Positions 1 through 11,003 of a stretch of 64,000 nt of DNA are shown here, one piece after another (position 1 is the first letter of the stretch; every line of letters begins with the position of its first letter). Source of the DNA: Pseudoalteromonas aurantia 208 (lineage in GTDB: Bacteria; Pseudomonadota; Gammaproteobacteria; Enterobacterales; Alteromonadaceae); assembly GCF_014858725.1 (NCBI RefSeq), contig NZ_AQGV01000012.1, positions 1,054,001 to 1,118,000 of the forward strand, written 5' to 3'. The notes under the pieces were generated by a model. The model saw only the letters and a list, made by a program, of their open reading frames with translations. It ran no database searches and was not told the origin of the DNA. Both the position numbers and the translations under genes were made by a program.

Positions 1-2513
1 CGGATATATTATTGCTGAGTTTTGGGTGGCTTGCCTTTTTAGTTCCCGCGGTTATCCAAACGTTTGGATATTTGTTATTTAAAAAGCCACATAAAATACT
101 ACAATTAGATTATACCACGTTGGGTTTGCGTGTTATTGGCATGACTTTATTTGTGGCGTCAGCGAGTGCCATAAGTAGTATTAACTTCGACGATATTTTT
201 CAGTTTCCATCAGGCGGCTTTATTGGCGACGTTATTGCCGATGCGATGATGCCTGCATTCAATTTTACTGGGACCTCCATTTTACTATTGTGTTTCTTTT
301 TTGCCGGATTAACCTTACTAACTGGGGTTTCGTGGGTCGAATTTGTTGATTATTTGGGTGAAAAGGTCGTTTGGTTCTTTAAATGGTTGTCAAAAAAGCT
401 CTCACAAAGCGCTTCTGCACATAGAGTCAATGAAGTTAACGCTGTGTCTGATGAGCAAGTAGAGGGTGTAGTCGATTTAGCTACACAAAAGTCAAAAGCA
501 GAGCGAATACCGCCAAAAAATGAAAATGATGTTGATATAGGAATAACTGAGTCAGTTAGTACAGAGTCAGATGAGCAAGCAGGTGCTGATAAAGAGCTCG
601 AAAAAAATGCTGAAAACGAGTCAACTCATCCCAAAACTCGAAAATTGAAAGATAAATTATTTGGCAACAATAATACAAAGAATAATGAAGAATCGACACC
701 GGCTGTTCATATAGAGCCTGAAGTAATTGAAGGCGCCTCGGTATTTGATGAACTTGATAATATATTAGAGCAAGAGATTAACTTTTCAGCAATTGATGAT
801 GAGGGGTTTGATACGGCGGCTGCATTAAATGCCCTTGATGAATCAGCAGCCCCCGTTGTATCACGGGAAGTACCAAGAGAAACAACCGTGATATCTCCTG
901 CTCGACCAATAAAACAAACGGTAAACCATACTGAAGCGCAAAATGTAGCTTCTCAGTATGTGCCACCCCCAACGGCTAAAGAACAGTTTGAAGCATTGCT
1001 AGAAGAGCGGCCGCCAATGGCACCGCTGCCTTCGTTAGAATTATTAGATAGGCCAGACAAAAAAGAGAACCCTATTTCTAAAGAAGAACTAGAGGCTGTT
1101 TCTAGGTTGGTAGAAGTAAAGTTACTTGATTTTAATATTCAGGCAGCCGTTGTGGGGGTTTATCCAGGTCCGGTTGTAACACGCTTTGAACTAGATCTTG
1201 CACCGGGTATTAAAGTGGCGAAGATCACTGGTCTTGCAAAAGATTTAGCTCGTTCATTGTCAGCTGTGAGCGTACGAGTTGTTGAAGTGATCCCTGGTAA
1301 AACTTATGTCGGTTTAGAGCTCCCCAATAAGCATCGTGAAATCGTGCGCCTATCTGAAGTTATCGGTGCGCCAAAATTCACTGATAATGAGTCACCTCTA
1401 ACCATGGTTTTGGGTAAAGATATTGCAGGTGACGCTGTAGTGGCAGATCTTGGCAAAATGCCACATTTACTTGTTGCGGGTACAACAGGCTCGGGTAAGT
1501 CAGTGGGCGTTAATGTCATGATATTAAGCTTACTGTATAAATCACCGCCTGAAGATGTACGAATGATCATGATTGACCCAAAAATGTTGGAGCTATCAGT
1601 ATACGAAGGGATCCCCCATTTGTTATGTGAAGTTGTGACAGATATGAAAGAAGCGTCTAACGCATTGCGTTGGTGTGTAGGGGAAATGGAGCGCAGATAT
1701 AAGTTGATGTCTGCGTTGGGCGTTCGAAATTTAAAGGGATATAACCAGAAAGTCAAAGACGCTAAAAACGCAGGCCATCCGATTTTAGATCCGCTGTTTA
1801 AAGACACTGATGGTATGGCGTCTGAAGCACAAGAGCTGGATAAATTGCCGAGTATCGTGGTCGTTATTGATGAGTTTGCCGATATGATGATGATTGTTGG
1901 CAAAAAAGTGGAGGAACTTATAGCACGTATTGCGCAAAAAGCCCGAGCAGCTGGCATACACTTAGTGTTGGCAACGCAAAGACCTTCAGTTGATGTCATA
2001 ACGGGTTTGATAAAGGCAAATATACCGACACGAATGGCGTTTCAGGTTTCGAGTAAAATTGATTCGCGAACCATACTTGACCAACAAGGCGCAGAGAACT
2101 TATTAGGTATGGGTGATATGTTGTATTTGCCACCTGGTACCAGTGTACCTATTCGAGTTCATGGCGCATTTGTTGACGACCATGAAGTACATGCGGTGGT
2201 GAGTGATTGGAAAGCACGTGGCAAGCCCAATTATATTGAAGAAATATTGTGCGGAGATGCGACAGAAGATATTTTATTACCTGGAGAGGCACCAGAAAAT
2301 GCCGATGATGAATCTGATCCACTTTATGACGAAGCGGTTGGGTTTGTTATTGAAACCGGTAAAGTATCGGTGTCGAGCGTGCAGCGTAAATTGCGTGTAG
2401 GCTACAACAGAGCGGCGCGATTAGTGGAACAAATGGAAACATCTGGTGTGGTTAGTTCACCAGGTCATAACGGTGCCAGAGAAGTTTTGGTGCCAAAAGG
2501 TGGAGTAAATTAA
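1..2513 (+). CDS. ftsK: DNA translocase FtsK (5' end cut by window edge)
   Basis: FtsK is the septal DNA pump that moves chromosome ends to the division site and activates XerCD at dif. The frame is open to the left edge, so the true start lies outside; the TTG at 12 is only the first possible start codon inside the window. Visible parts are the last membrane segments (first ~105 residues), a charged low-complexity linker (~130-330), the RecA-like motor with Walker A GTTGSGKS at about residue 493, a Walker B strand ([10 protein letters not shown]) near 618, and a C-terminal winged-helix gamma domain (about the last 65 residues) that reads KOPS. The linker is much shorter than in E. coli FtsK. 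The stop codon overlaps the lolA ATG by one base. Family assignment is secure. Confidence 0.97.
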   Translation, partial: DILLLSFGWLAFLVPAVIQTFGYLLFKKPHKILQLDYTTLGLRVIGMTLFVASASAISSINFDDIFQFPSGGFIGDVIADAMMPAFNFTGTSILLLCFFFAGLTLLTGVSWVEFVDYLGEKVVWFFKWLSKKLSQSASAHRVNEVNAVSDEQVEGVVDLATQKSKAERIPPKNENDVDIGITESVSTESDEQAGADKELEKNAENESTHPKTRKLKDKLFGNNNTKNNEESTPAVHIEPEVIEGASVFDELDNILEQEINFSAIDDEGFDTAAALNALDESAAPVVSREVPRETTVISPARPIKQTVNHTEAQNVASQYVPPPTAKEQFEALLEERPPMAPLPSLELLDRPDKKENPISKEELEAVSRLVEVKLLDFNIQAAVVGVYPGPVVTRFELDLAPGIKVAKITGLAKDLARSLSAVSVRVVEVIPGKTYVGLELPNKHREIVRLSEVIGAPKFTDNESPLTMVLGKDIAGDAVVADLGKMPHLLVAGTTGSGKSVGVNVMILSLLYKSPPEDVRMIMIDPKMLELSVYEGIPHLLCEVVTDMKEASNALRWCVGEMERRYKLMSALGVRNLKGYNQKVKDAKNAGHPILDPLFKDTDGMASEAQELDKLPSIVVVIDEFADMMMIVGKKVEELIARIAQKARAAGIHLVLATQRPSVDVITGLIKANIPTRMAFQVSSKIDSRTILDQQGAENLLGMGDMLYLPPGTSVPIRVHGAFVDDHEVHAVVSDWKARGKPNYIEEILCGDATEDILLPGEAPENADDESDPLYDEAVGFVIETGKVSVSSVQRKLRVGYNRAARLVEQMETSGVVSSPGHNGAREVLVPKGGVN

Positions 2514-3163
2514 TGACCTTTCAATCTAAAGTTTTAAACTCTTTTTTAATCAAACCAACAGTACTTGTTGTTGGTTTGATGTTAAGTTCACAGTCTTGGG
2601 CCGACGCAGCTGGTGACTTAAAAACCAAATTGGCGTCGATGAATAGCTTTAAAGCACAATTTTCACAACAAGTAAAAGACGAACAAGGTGAAGTACTGCA
2701 GTCTGGGGCAGGTAATATTGCATTAGCTCATCCATTAAAAATACGCTGGCAACAAGCCTCGCCAGATGAAACATTGTTTGTTTCTGATGGAAAAAAAACA
2801 TTTTACTATGATGCGTTTGCTGAGCAAGTAACGATAATGAGCACCAATGGGCTTATTGATACCACACCCTTTATTTTATTAACGACACGTGATGAAAAAC
2901 AATGGCAAAAGTATCAAATTAGTAAAACTAAAAAAGGATTTAGAATAACACCGAAGACGGGTGTTGAATCGCAAGTTGAAATATTGGATATTGCGTTTAC
3001 CGCGTCAGATACCTTGCAGTCAGTCAGCGTCACGGATGTGTCAGGTCAAATATCAGAGTTTGCTTTTAAAAACAGTCAAATAAATGAAGTGCTAACGGAC
3101 AAACTGTTCAGCTTTGAGATCCCTGAAGGGGTGGTAATCGATGATCAAACAAGCAGTGAGTAG
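2513..3163 (+). CDS. lolA: Outer-membrane lipoprotein carrier protein LolA
   Basis: LolA is the periplasmic chaperone that takes mature lipoproteins from LolCDE and hands them to LolB at the outer membrane. The 216-residue product has a signal peptide ending around SQSWA (residues 26-30). The mature domain starts with the typical amphipathic stretch (LKTKLASMNSFKAQFSQQV) and later has IRWQ and the YDAFAEQVT segment of the family. Length matches the family. The ATG shares a base with the ftsK stop, so translation is coupled. The ftsK-lolA-rarA order is the classic gammaproteobacterial arrangement. Confidence 0.96.
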   Translation: MTFQSKVLNSFLIKPTVLVVGLMLSSQSWADAAGDLKTKLASMNSFKAQFSQQVKDEQGEVLQSGAGNIALAHPLKIRWQQASPDETLFVSDGKKTFYYDAFAEQVTIMSTNGLIDTTPFILLTTRDEKQWQKYQISKTKKGFRITPKTGVESQVEILDIAFTASDTLQSVSVTDVSGQISEFAFKNSQINEVLTDKLFSFEIPEGVVIDDQTSSE

Positions 3164-3169
3164 TGGATT

Positions 3170-4510
3170 GTGACAAATCTTGGTTTTGACTTTGCACCAG
3201 ATGTAAGGCCATTGGCTGCGCGTATGAGGCCTACAAACCTCAATGAATATATAGGGCAAAATCATATTTTAGATCCAGCGCTACCTTTGTATCAAGCCAT
3301 ACTTTCAGGCCGTTGTCATAGTCTAATTGTTTGGGGTCCTCCGGGTGTTGGTAAAACCACACTAGCGGAAATTATTGCCCATCATGCGGATGCTGAGTTG
3401 ACGCAACTTTCGGCTGTGGCGGCAGGTGTTAAGGATATACGCGATGCCGTGAATCTAGCCAAGGAGCGGTTAATGCAAGGAAAACGTACTTTGTTGTTTG
3501 TTGATGAAGTACACCGTTTTAATAAATCACAGCAAGATGCTTTTTTACCTCACATAGAAAATGGCACCTTTATTTTTATTGGAGCAACGACAGAAAACCC
3601 CAGTTTTGCGCTTAACAATGCAATTCTATCTAGAGCCCGTGTTTATACGCTAAAAACATTAACAGATTCAGAACTTGAAAGCGTACTATCACGCGCGATA
3701 GTAGAGGACAGTCAGTTGAGTCAATTGGAAATTCATATTGACTCGTTGGCCGTAAATGCGCTTGCAAAAGCCAGCGGGGGCGATGCCCGTAAAGCACTTA
3801 ATTTACTTGAACAAGCGGTTGATTTAGCGCAGCGTAACGACAATAACGTTTTTATTGATTCCGCAGTGTTGACCCACATCTTACCAACCCATTTGGCAAA
3901 GTATGACAAAGGTGGCGATATTTATTATGACTTAATATCTGCTTTTCATAAGTCTGTCAGAGGAAGTAGTCCAGATGCCGCTTTGTATTGGCTGTGCCGT
4001 ATATTAGCGGGAGGTGGCGATGCGCTCTATGTCGCTCGTCGCTTACTTGCAATTGCAACAGAAGATATAGGTAATGCGGACCCAAGAGCAATGCAAGTGG
4101 CGTTAAATGCTTGGGATATTTATCAACGAGTAGGCCCAAGTGAAGGCGAACGCGCTATTGCACAAGCGACTTTGTATTTAGCCAGTGCCCCCAAAAGCAA
4201 TGCTGTTTATGTTGCATTCAAACAAGCGAAAGGGGATGCAACGACGGATGCAGACTTTCAAGTTCCCGCTCATTTACGTAATGCTCCGACGGCGCTTATG
4301 AAAGAGTTAGGGTTTGGTGAAGAATACCGGTACGCGCACGATGAAACTGGGGCATTTGCAGCCGGGGAAAACTATTTTCCTGCAGAGATTAAAGATAGAA
4401 CTTATTATGAGCCGACTGATAGAGGGCTAGAAAAACAAATAAAATCGAAATTGGAATATTTACAGCAACAAAATTTGCAAAGTAATAGAAAAAGATATCA
4501 AGATGATTAA
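3170..4510 (+). CDS. rarA: Replication-associated recombination protein A (AAA+ ATPase)
   Basis: RarA (MgsA) is a clamp-loader-like AAA+ ATPase acting at stalled replication forks together with SSB and RecA. The 446-residue product has Walker A GPPGVGKTT around residues 58-66, Walker B LLFVDEVHRF around 106-115, sensor 1 (GATTENPSF) and the C-terminal MgsA tetramerisation region (DIGNADPRAM... and ...LRNAPTALMKELG). The chosen start is GTG at 3170, six bases after the lolA stop; no ATG fits better. The end overlaps crcB by eight bases, which suggests co-transcription. Confidence 0.96.
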   Translation: MTNLGFDFAPDVRPLAARMRPTNLNEYIGQNHILDPALPLYQAILSGRCHSLIVWGPPGVGKTTLAEIIAHHADAELTQLSAVAAGVKDIRDAVNLAKERLMQGKRTLLFVDEVHRFNKSQQDAFLPHIENGTFIFIGATTENPSFALNNAILSRARVYTLKTLTDSELESVLSRAIVEDSQLSQLEIHIDSLAVNALAKASGGDARKALNLLEQAVDLAQRNDNNVFIDSAVLTHILPTHLAKYDKGGDIYYDLISAFHKSVRGSSPDAALYWLCRILAGGGDALYVARRLLAIATEDIGNADPRAMQVALNAWDIYQRVGPSEGERAIAQATLYLASAPKSNAVYVAFKQAKGDATTDADFQVPAHLRNAPTALMKELGFGEEYRYAHDETGAFAAGENYFPAEIKDRTYYEPTDRGLEKQIKSKLEYLQQQNLQSNRKRYQDD

Positions 4511-4883
4511 AATGTACCTTACAATAGCACTTGGCGGCGCGCTTGGTGCGTGTTTACGGTTTTTCATTAGTGATATGGCCTTAAAACTGCTAGGAAGGGG
4601 ATTCCCTTTTGGCACGTTGACCGTTAATATTCTTGGTTCACTGTTGATGGGTATATTATATGGTCTTATCGAAAAACAAATAATTACTGTAAGCCCAGCT
4701 AAATCCTTACTCGGGATTGGCTTTTTAGGCGCATTGACAACGTTTTCAACATTTTCGATGGACTCTGTGTTGTTATTACAACAAGGGCACATTATGAAAA
4801 TGGCTCTTAATGTCACACTCAACGTGGTTGTGTGTATTTTTATGGCTTGGTTAGGCCTTTGCTTGGTCATGCAAAAAGGTTAG
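4503..4883 (+). CDS. crcB: Fluoride ion channel CrcB/Fluc
   Basis: This is a small inner-membrane fluoride exporter that works as an antiparallel dimer. The 126 residues form four hydrophobic segments with the family signatures GGALGACLRF (residues 10-19), GTLTVNILGS (about 38-47) and GFLGALTTFSTFSMD (about 74-88), the last holding the Phe-box and Na+-site region. The start overlaps rarA by eight bases in another frame. No fluoride riboswitch is visible upstream, as expected for a gene inside an operon. Confidence 0.95.
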   Translation: MIKMYLTIALGGALGACLRFFISDMALKLLGRGFPFGTLTVNILGSLLMGILYGLIEKQIITVSPAKSLLGIGFLGALTTFSTFSMDSVLLLQQGHIMKMALNVTLNVVVCIFMAWLGLCLVMQKG

Positions 4884-4889
4884 AAATAG

Positions 4890-6194
<1,305 letters not shown>

Positions 6195-6211
6195 TAAAAG
6201 CAGCGCATTTG

Positions 6212-6240
6212 ACGGGCTTAAGCCATTCGTTTAGGCCCGT
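6212..6240 (+). terminator. Hairpin after serS
   Basis: An inverted repeat (ACGGGC ... GCCCGT, extended by a near-matching TTA/TAA) lies 18 bases after the serS stop. It is followed by a weak T-rich run (TTTCAATTC). It is placed as a terminator would be, but the poor T-tract lowers confidence. Confidence 0.5.
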
Positions 6241-6282
6241 TTCAATTCAACTTCTTTCATATCACTTTTAGATTAACTTCCT

Positions 6283-6432
6283 TTAAAACTCTTCACTATT
6301 ATTATCTTTGTTCATTTCTACGGATGACAGCAGCATGGTTAAATCGTTCGCAGAGTAAGAGACTAGTCGATTAAAATACACATCAAAAATGTCATTTTTG
6401 TGGGTGTGGATAACAGTAATATCAATACGCAT
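6283..6432 (-). CDS. Possible 49-residue protein, unknown
   Basis: A short minus-strand frame (ATG at 6432, stop 6285-6283) lies in the gap between serS and the chemoreceptor. It begins MRIDITVIHTHKNDIFDVYF and ends in an acidic tail (NKDNNSEEF). The sequence is soluble-looking, without a signal peptide or membrane segment. No strong ribosome-binding site is visible. I do not recognise the family; composition looks protein-like but the frame could be chance. Confidence 0.35.
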   Translation of the reverse strand: MRIDITVIHTHKNDIFDVYFNRLVSYSANDLTMLLSSVEMNKDNNSEEF

Positions 6433-6532
6433 TATCTATAACCAACTTTTTCCTTGTGATTATACGATGTTTATCGTGCAAATAGAGTGTCTATGTTTAA
6501 TGTGATTGATGCAGCCTGACACTTAGGTAATC

Positions 6533-6727
6533 AACCTCAGCTCTAGATAAGCGAATTTGCCCAATAAAAAACTATTTTTCTCACTCTCGGCGTTGCTTTC
6601 ATTTGTAATAGCCCGCTATTACTGCATAAAAGCGCCTTGATATTGAACAAAATATCATCATTGGGTTGTACCTAAGTTTGTTTTCAAAATATTTCCTATT
6701 CCAAAACCCTTATCCAAACCTGAGATT
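6533..6727 (+). repeat. MITE-like repeat, copy A (195 bp)
   Basis: This is one of four copies of the same element in the window (others at 53601, 53859 and, inverted, 58424). The ends form an imperfect inverted repeat of about 21 bp starting AACCTCAG and including GGATAAG. Inside are a perfect 8-bp stem around CC (GTAATAGC/GCTATTAC) and a TGATATT/AATATCA stem. Flanks are AATC and AATT, close to a 4-bp duplication. No transposase is encoded. The right end reads CTGAGATT where other copies have CTGAGGTT. Confidence 0.85.
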
Positions 6728-6767
6728 AATTAAAACCCCAGATAAAAGTACTGGGGTTTTAATTAAT
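6725..6767. terminator. Strong bidirectional terminator between MITE A and the chemoreceptor gene
   Basis: A perfect 17-bp stem (ATTAATTAAAACCCCAG and its complement) encloses a 9-base loop, with A-runs and T-runs inside the stem arms giving U-tracts in both directions. It sits 10 bases past the stop of the minus-strand chemoreceptor gene. Its left arm shares three bases with the end of MITE copy A. Confidence 0.85.
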
Positions 6768-6776
6768 AAAAATAGG

Positions 6777-8399
6777 CTAAACTTTGAACTTAGATGTAGA
6801 GTCGAGCAGGTTGTCAGATAGCTTATGTAGATTTTGAGCTACATCACCAACTTGAGAAAGGGAGTTCATTGTTTCTTCAAAAGAGCTATGCATACTCGAT
6901 ACGTTATCGACCACCATTGCGGCAACAGATGTTTGTTCTTCAGTGGCCGTTGCAATTTGAGAGTTCATACCGTTGATGGCTAAAATTTGTTCAGAAATTA
7001 ACTGTATTGATGTCCCTGTTGCTTCGGCAGCCTGAGCATTGTTTGTTGCCATATCTCTTGCGCTATTCATTGCTGTAACTGAATCTGACGCTGCGACGGT
7101 CAAAATACTGATCAGTTCGCGTATTTCGTTGGTTGATTTAGCTGTACGAGATGCAAGCTCTCGAACTTCATCAGCTACCACCGCAAAGCCTCGGCCTTGC
7201 TCACCGGCTCTGGCAGCCTCAATAGCTGCGTTCAAAGCAAGTAGATTGGTTTGTTCTGCAATTGAGGTGATCACGTTTAAGATTTGAGTAACATTTTGGG
7301 TGTCGTCAGCAAGCTTGTTGATTGTATTTGCTGCCTTATTAATTTCCTCGCTTAAATCCTGAGACTGAGCCACAGATACATTGATTTGTTTCATACTTTC
7401 ATCAACTGCATTTTCCGCGAGCTCAGCAGCTTGGAATGCATTTGCTGCAGACTGTGAAATATCCCCAACGCTTTGTTTCATTTCCTCCATAGATTGACGC
7501 ACAACTTCAGCGTCACTCGATTGTTGTTGGGTGGCGTGTTCTGCAGATTGCATACCTTCAACGAGCCTTGTTGAGTTTTGTGTAAGTGGTTCAACAACGG
7601 CTATCACGTCAACGACAGTTGCGCGTAACAAGTTTACAAAAGCGTTGAAGTTGCGAGAGACTTGACCAATTTCATCGGCAGAGTGCACAGTTAATTGAGA
7701 GCTCAAAGAACCTTTCCCTTCAGCGAGTAAGTTCAAATTCCCGGCTGCCTCTTTCGCAGCAGAACTGATCCCCTTTGCAATCATGACAGCCAGCATAATA
7801 ACAATAATTAAAGAAATAATCGTGACGATAAACATTTTCGTCAGTGCGCTATCAGCATTAACTTTGGTATTATTGATCAGCTCGAAAAATCGCTCATCAG
7901 CTCTTTTTTGGTCACTGCTGAGCTGAGCCATCACTTCGTCAAACAAATCACTTTTTTGTTTTGCTTTTTGAGGAAGTGTGGCAAAGTCTGCTGTTCCATC
8001 GATCATGCTATTCGCTATGTTTTTTGCGATAACCTCATACTTTTTAATATCATTGATGGTACTCGTTGTTGGAAAATTACGATTAAGTGCTGGTATTTCT
8101 TCTAAATTATCAAGCAACGTCTCGCTCATTCCCTCTGCTTTATCAATCAATTCGGCATCACCAAAGGTAACTGATTGCGTGTAGGTTTCATCTAACGCCT
8201 GCATCGTTGTCACATTTTTTGATGTGAGTATGAGGAGCTTATAGGTTTGGTTTTCAAGCTCATCCAATGAGTGCTGATTTGCTTGCATAGAGTTGTAGTT
8301 AATCATAACCAGTACGACAAATGCCGTCACAGCCACGATCGTTATTGCGTGTATCTTTTTGGAGATACTAAGATTTTTTAAATGCAATAGTGAAGACAT
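6777..8399 (-). CDS. Methyl-accepting chemotaxis protein
   Basis: This transmembrane chemoreceptor signals to CheA/CheW. The 540-residue product has one membrane helix near residues 16-35, a helical periplasmic sensor of about 150 residues, a second helix near 184-204, a HAMP region, and a cytoplasmic signalling domain. The conserved hairpin [18 protein letters not shown] lies around residues 378-412. There is no CheR-docking pentapeptide at the C-terminus. The ATG at 8399 has a good AAGGTG site. The ligand cannot be told from sequence. It is a single gene, divergent from the porin gene across 209 bp. Confidence 0.93.
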   Translation of the reverse strand: MSSLLHLKNLSISKKIHAITIVAVTAFVVLVMINYNSMQANQHSLDELENQTYKLLILTSKNVTTMQALDETYTQSVTFGDAELIDKAEGMSETLLDNLEEIPALNRNFPTTSTINDIKKYEVIAKNIANSMIDGTADFATLPQKAKQKSDLFDEVMAQLSSDQKRADERFFELINNTKVNADSALTKMFIVTIISLIIVIMLAVMIAKGISSAAKEAAGNLNLLAEGKGSLSSQLTVHSADEIGQVSRNFNAFVNLLRATVVDVIAVVEPLTQNSTRLVEGMQSAEHATQQQSSDAEVVRQSMEEMKQSVGDISQSAANAFQAAELAENAVDESMKQINVSVAQSQDLSEEINKAANTINKLADDTQNVTQILNVITSIAEQTNLLALNAAIEAARAGEQGRGFAVVADEVRELASRTAKSTNEIRELISILTVAASDSVTAMNSARDMATNNAQAAEATGTSIQLISEQILAINGMNSQIATATEEQTSVAAMVVDNVSSMHSSFEETMNSLSQVGDVAQNLHKLSDNLLDSTSKFKV

Positions 8400-8608
8400 A
8401 TAACACCTTATTAGCTAACAATATTACAACATATTAGTTGTGATATACGACCAGATGAGTCGGTCCATAAGGCTGAGTGCCTATATCGGATGTATCCATC
8501 ATCTGAGTAAAGCTTAGTCCCAATCCAATTTTTATCAATAAAACTTTCTTTTTCGGATGTTTAACTATACTTAGCTCTGCCAATAACACTAGATTAGCGG
8601 AGCTATCT

Positions 8609-9679
8609 ATGAAATTAAAATCAACTCTCTTGCTCGCAGCGTTGACTTCAACAGCGCTTCACGCAGAGGTAAATATATCTGGGTTTGCAAGTATTAATGG
8701 TGGTAAAGTTTTAAGTGGAACAGGGGTTCCTCAATTCGGTTTAGAACCCACATTTCTTGCTGACTATCCAATTGTTAGTGCATATAAAGAGGATTTCTCA
8801 TTTTCGCCAGAATCACTGATAGGCTTACAAGTTAGCGGTGATTTAGGAGATGGTTTAAGTGTAACAGGGCAAATTGTTGCACGTGGTGCCAATGACTATG
8901 ACGCGGAGTTTGAATGGGCATATGTGTCTTACGATATTAACGATAATTGGACAATTCAGGCAGGTAAAAAGCGCTTACCCTTGTTCTATTATTCAGATTT
9001 TTACGATGTAGGCTATGCTTACGTTTGGATGCGCGCGCCTGCTGATAATTATACTTGGCAAATATTCAACTATGAAGGAATAAACGTACTTTATAACGGC
9101 TCAATTGGAGATTGGGGGATATCTGCAAACGTTTATACAGGGCGTGAAGATGATGGCGAAAACAAACTTCTGTCCGATTTCTTTTTTCAAACACCAACGC
9201 GAGAAATCTGGGAAGATATTTTGGGGGGGGTGGTACAGTTAAGTTACGATTGGTTAGAGCTACGATTTACCCATATGCAATATACCAACAAACGATTCCG
9301 TAACGGTGAAGCGAGCATGTGGGATGGCAAAGACTCAAGAGATGGCAAGTTTTATGGGCTAGCTGCTAATGCTGACTTTGGTAATTTCTTTATCTTATCC
9401 GAATTTAACCGATTAGATCTAGGCGGCAATTTAGATACCTACATGATTAGTGCTGGGTATCGGATCAATGATTTCACCCCATATGTGATGGTTTCTAACT
9501 TTGAAGGTGAAGGTCAAGATGCAGAAAAACACGATACGCAAGCTGTCGGTGTGCGGTGGGATTTCCACCCATCAGCGGCATTTAAAGTTCAATATGATAA
9601 AGTTAACGATGACTCAGTATCACTGGCCGTTGCAGGTGACAGTAAAGCGCTGACACTTGGTATCGATGTGGTTTTTTAG
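8609..9679 (+). CDS. Outer-membrane porin-like beta-barrel protein
   Basis: This is probably a passive outer-membrane channel. The 356-residue product has a signal peptide ending TALHA (about residue 19). It then shows alternating beta-strand sequence throughout, with aromatic girdles and a C-terminal strand ending in Phe (LTLGIDVVF), the BAM-recognition signature. The ATG at 8609 has a GGAG site seven bases upstream. The next gene, 11 bases downstream, encodes a small PstS-like periplasmic protein, so the pair may share a role in anion or phosphate-type uptake. That is inference; specificity is not visible. Confidence 0.8.
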   Translation: MKLKSTLLLAALTSTALHAEVNISGFASINGGKVLSGTGVPQFGLEPTFLADYPIVSAYKEDFSFSPESLIGLQVSGDLGDGLSVTGQIVARGANDYDAEFEWAYVSYDINDNWTIQAGKKRLPLFYYSDFYDVGYAYVWMRAPADNYTWQIFNYEGINVLYNGSIGDWGISANVYTGREDDGENKLLSDFFFQTPTREIWEDILGGVVQLSYDWLELRFTHMQYTNKRFRNGEASMWDGKDSRDGKFYGLAANADFGNFFILSEFNRLDLGGNLDTYMISAGYRINDFTPYVMVSNFEGEGQDAEKHDTQAVGVRWDFHPSAAFKVQYDKVNDDSVSLAVAGDSKALTLGIDVVF

Positions 9680-9690
9680 GAGGATAGATC

Positions 9691-10098
9691 ATGAAAAAGT
9701 TAACATGTTTACTGCTATTAACCGGTGCAATCAATGCATATGCTGATGTGTCTGTTATTGTTCATCCAAGTAACGGAAGTAATTTTGAGGCTTCGACAAT
9801 TAAGCGTATTTTTACAGGTAAAGAGAAGTCTTTTTCTAATGGCAATAAAGTTATCCCAATTTCGCAAGGAGCGGGGAGTGCGGTAACCGATGAGTTTAAC
9901 GACAAAGTGTTGAATAAATCTTCAGCGCAACTTAAAGCGTATTGGTCTAAATTAATTTTTACTGGTAAAGGAACGCCGCCAAAAGAGGTGTCGAATGATG
10001 CCGAAGTGCTGAAAATGATTGCCGCTAACCCTGATACAATCGGATTTGTTTCTTCAGGTGCTGTGACAGATCAAGTTAAAGTAATTAAGCAGTTTTAA
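9691..10098 (+). CDS. Small PstS-like periplasmic substrate-binding-domain protein
   Basis: The 135-residue product has a signal peptide (cut near AYADV, residue 19). The mature domain resembles half of a phosphate ABC-transporter substrate-binding protein, with STIKRIFTGKEKSFSNG and a C-terminal NPDTIGFVSSGAV segment typical of this short PBP-like family. It is far shorter than true PstS and no ABC permease or ATPase genes are nearby, so a transport role is uncertain. An AGGAGG site precedes the ATG. It is co-transcribed with the porin gene by position. A GAGGAAAAGCG hairpin follows. Confidence 0.8.
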   Translation: MKKLTCLLLLTGAINAYADVSVIVHPSNGSNFEASTIKRIFTGKEKSFSNGNKVIPISQGAGSAVTDEFNDKVLNKSSAQLKAYWSKLIFTGKGTPPKEVSNDAEVLKMIAANPDTIGFVSSGAVTDQVKVIKQF

Positions 10099-10106
10099 GG
10101 TACTGT

Positions 10107-10132
10107 GAGGAAAAGCGGCGTCGCTTTTCCTC
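10107..10132 (+). terminator. Hairpin between the PstS-like gene and the solute-binding gene
   Basis: A perfect 11-bp stem (GAGGAAAAGCG/CGCTTTTCCTC) with a 4-base loop lies nine bases after a stop codon. There is no clear T-run after it, so it may be an attenuating or mRNA-stabilising hairpin rather than a full terminator. Confidence 0.5.
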
Positions 10133-10144
10133 GTATCTAAAGCT

Positions 10145-10915
10145 ATGCCAATCATTACATATATATTTAAATTTAGTATTGCAACTTTGCTTTTGTGTGT
10201 TTCATTTGTAAATACAGCGAAGGAATGTATTGACCCAGTTAAAGTGGGTTTTGTGGTAGAGTGGCCTCCGCTCACCATGTTGACTGCATCTGGAGCTGAT
10301 GGTTTAGATGTGAATATCGCAAAAATGGTTTTCAAGCAATGGGGGCAGTGCACATTTTTTGTAAAACTGCCCTCTTCAGCTCGCAGTTTTAATGAACTTG
10401 AGCGCGGCTCCGTGGATGTTGTTCTGATGACCAGTTATACGAAAGAAAGGGCCAAACTCGGGCTCTATTCCGCGCCTTATCGCACAGAAAAAATGCGACT
10501 ATTTTCAATTAATTCACCGGTTAATATCACTTCTTTAGAACAAATTCTAACTCAAAACATTCGTATTGGTGTGAGCTTAGGCTCGTATTATGGAGAAGAA
10601 GTCAAAGATTTGGCTAATCAAGATAAATATCAAGAGCAGTTTATTGCGATTGCGAGCATTAAACGCAGAGCAGAGCTTTTAGCGATAGGACGAGTTGATT
10701 ACATTATTGAAGATAAGATTACAGGTCAATACATAGCAAGTAAACTGGCACTAGATAAGTTGAAAGTTTGGCCATATCCAGTACATGACAATGATGTGCA
10801 CTTTCTACTTAGGAAAGAGCGTTTCACCTTAGAGCAAGTTGAAGAAATTAATCATATTATCAAAAGTTTAAAGCCTAAAATTGATGATTTAGTGAAACGC
10901 TATGAGCAAGGGTGA
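10145..10915 (+). CDS. Periplasmic solute-binding protein, family 3 (orphan)
   Basis: The 256-residue product has an N-terminal signal peptide (hydrophobic through about residue 20, then NTAKECIDP). It then follows the amino-acid-type SBP_bac_3 pattern: KVGFVVEWPPLTML, then GLDVNIAKMVFKQWG, then a DVVLMTSYTKERAKLGLYSAPY segment. No ABC permease or ATPase is adjacent, which is common for Alteromonadales proteins of this type whose role is unknown. There is no strong ribosome-binding site before the ATG. It converges with the VF530 gene. Confidence 0.8.
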   Translation: MPIITYIFKFSIATLLLCVSFVNTAKECIDPVKVGFVVEWPPLTMLTASGADGLDVNIAKMVFKQWGQCTFFVKLPSSARSFNELERGSVDVVLMTSYTKERAKLGLYSAPYRTEKMRLFSINSPVNITSLEQILTQNIRIGVSLGSYYGEEVKDLANQDKYQEQFIAIASIKRRAELLAIGRVDYIIEDKITGQYIASKLALDKLKVWPYPVHDNDVHFLLRKERFTLEQVEEINHIIKSLKPKIDDLVKRYEQG

Positions 10916-10977
10916 AAGGTGAGGTTATTGCTAAATATTGCTGCTTTTATAAAGCGTAACATTAATACAAAAATAAG

Positions 10978-10995
10978 CTGGGCAGCTGCCCAGCG
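10978..10995 (-). terminator. GC-rich palindrome between convergent genes
   Basis: A perfect 18-bp palindrome (GCTGGGCAG and its complement) is followed, on the minus strand, by TTATTTTTG. It lies eight bases past the end of the minus-strand VF530 gene and probably terminates it. On the + strand the T-run is absent. Confidence 0.6.
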
Positions 10996-11003
10996 ATACA
11001 TGA

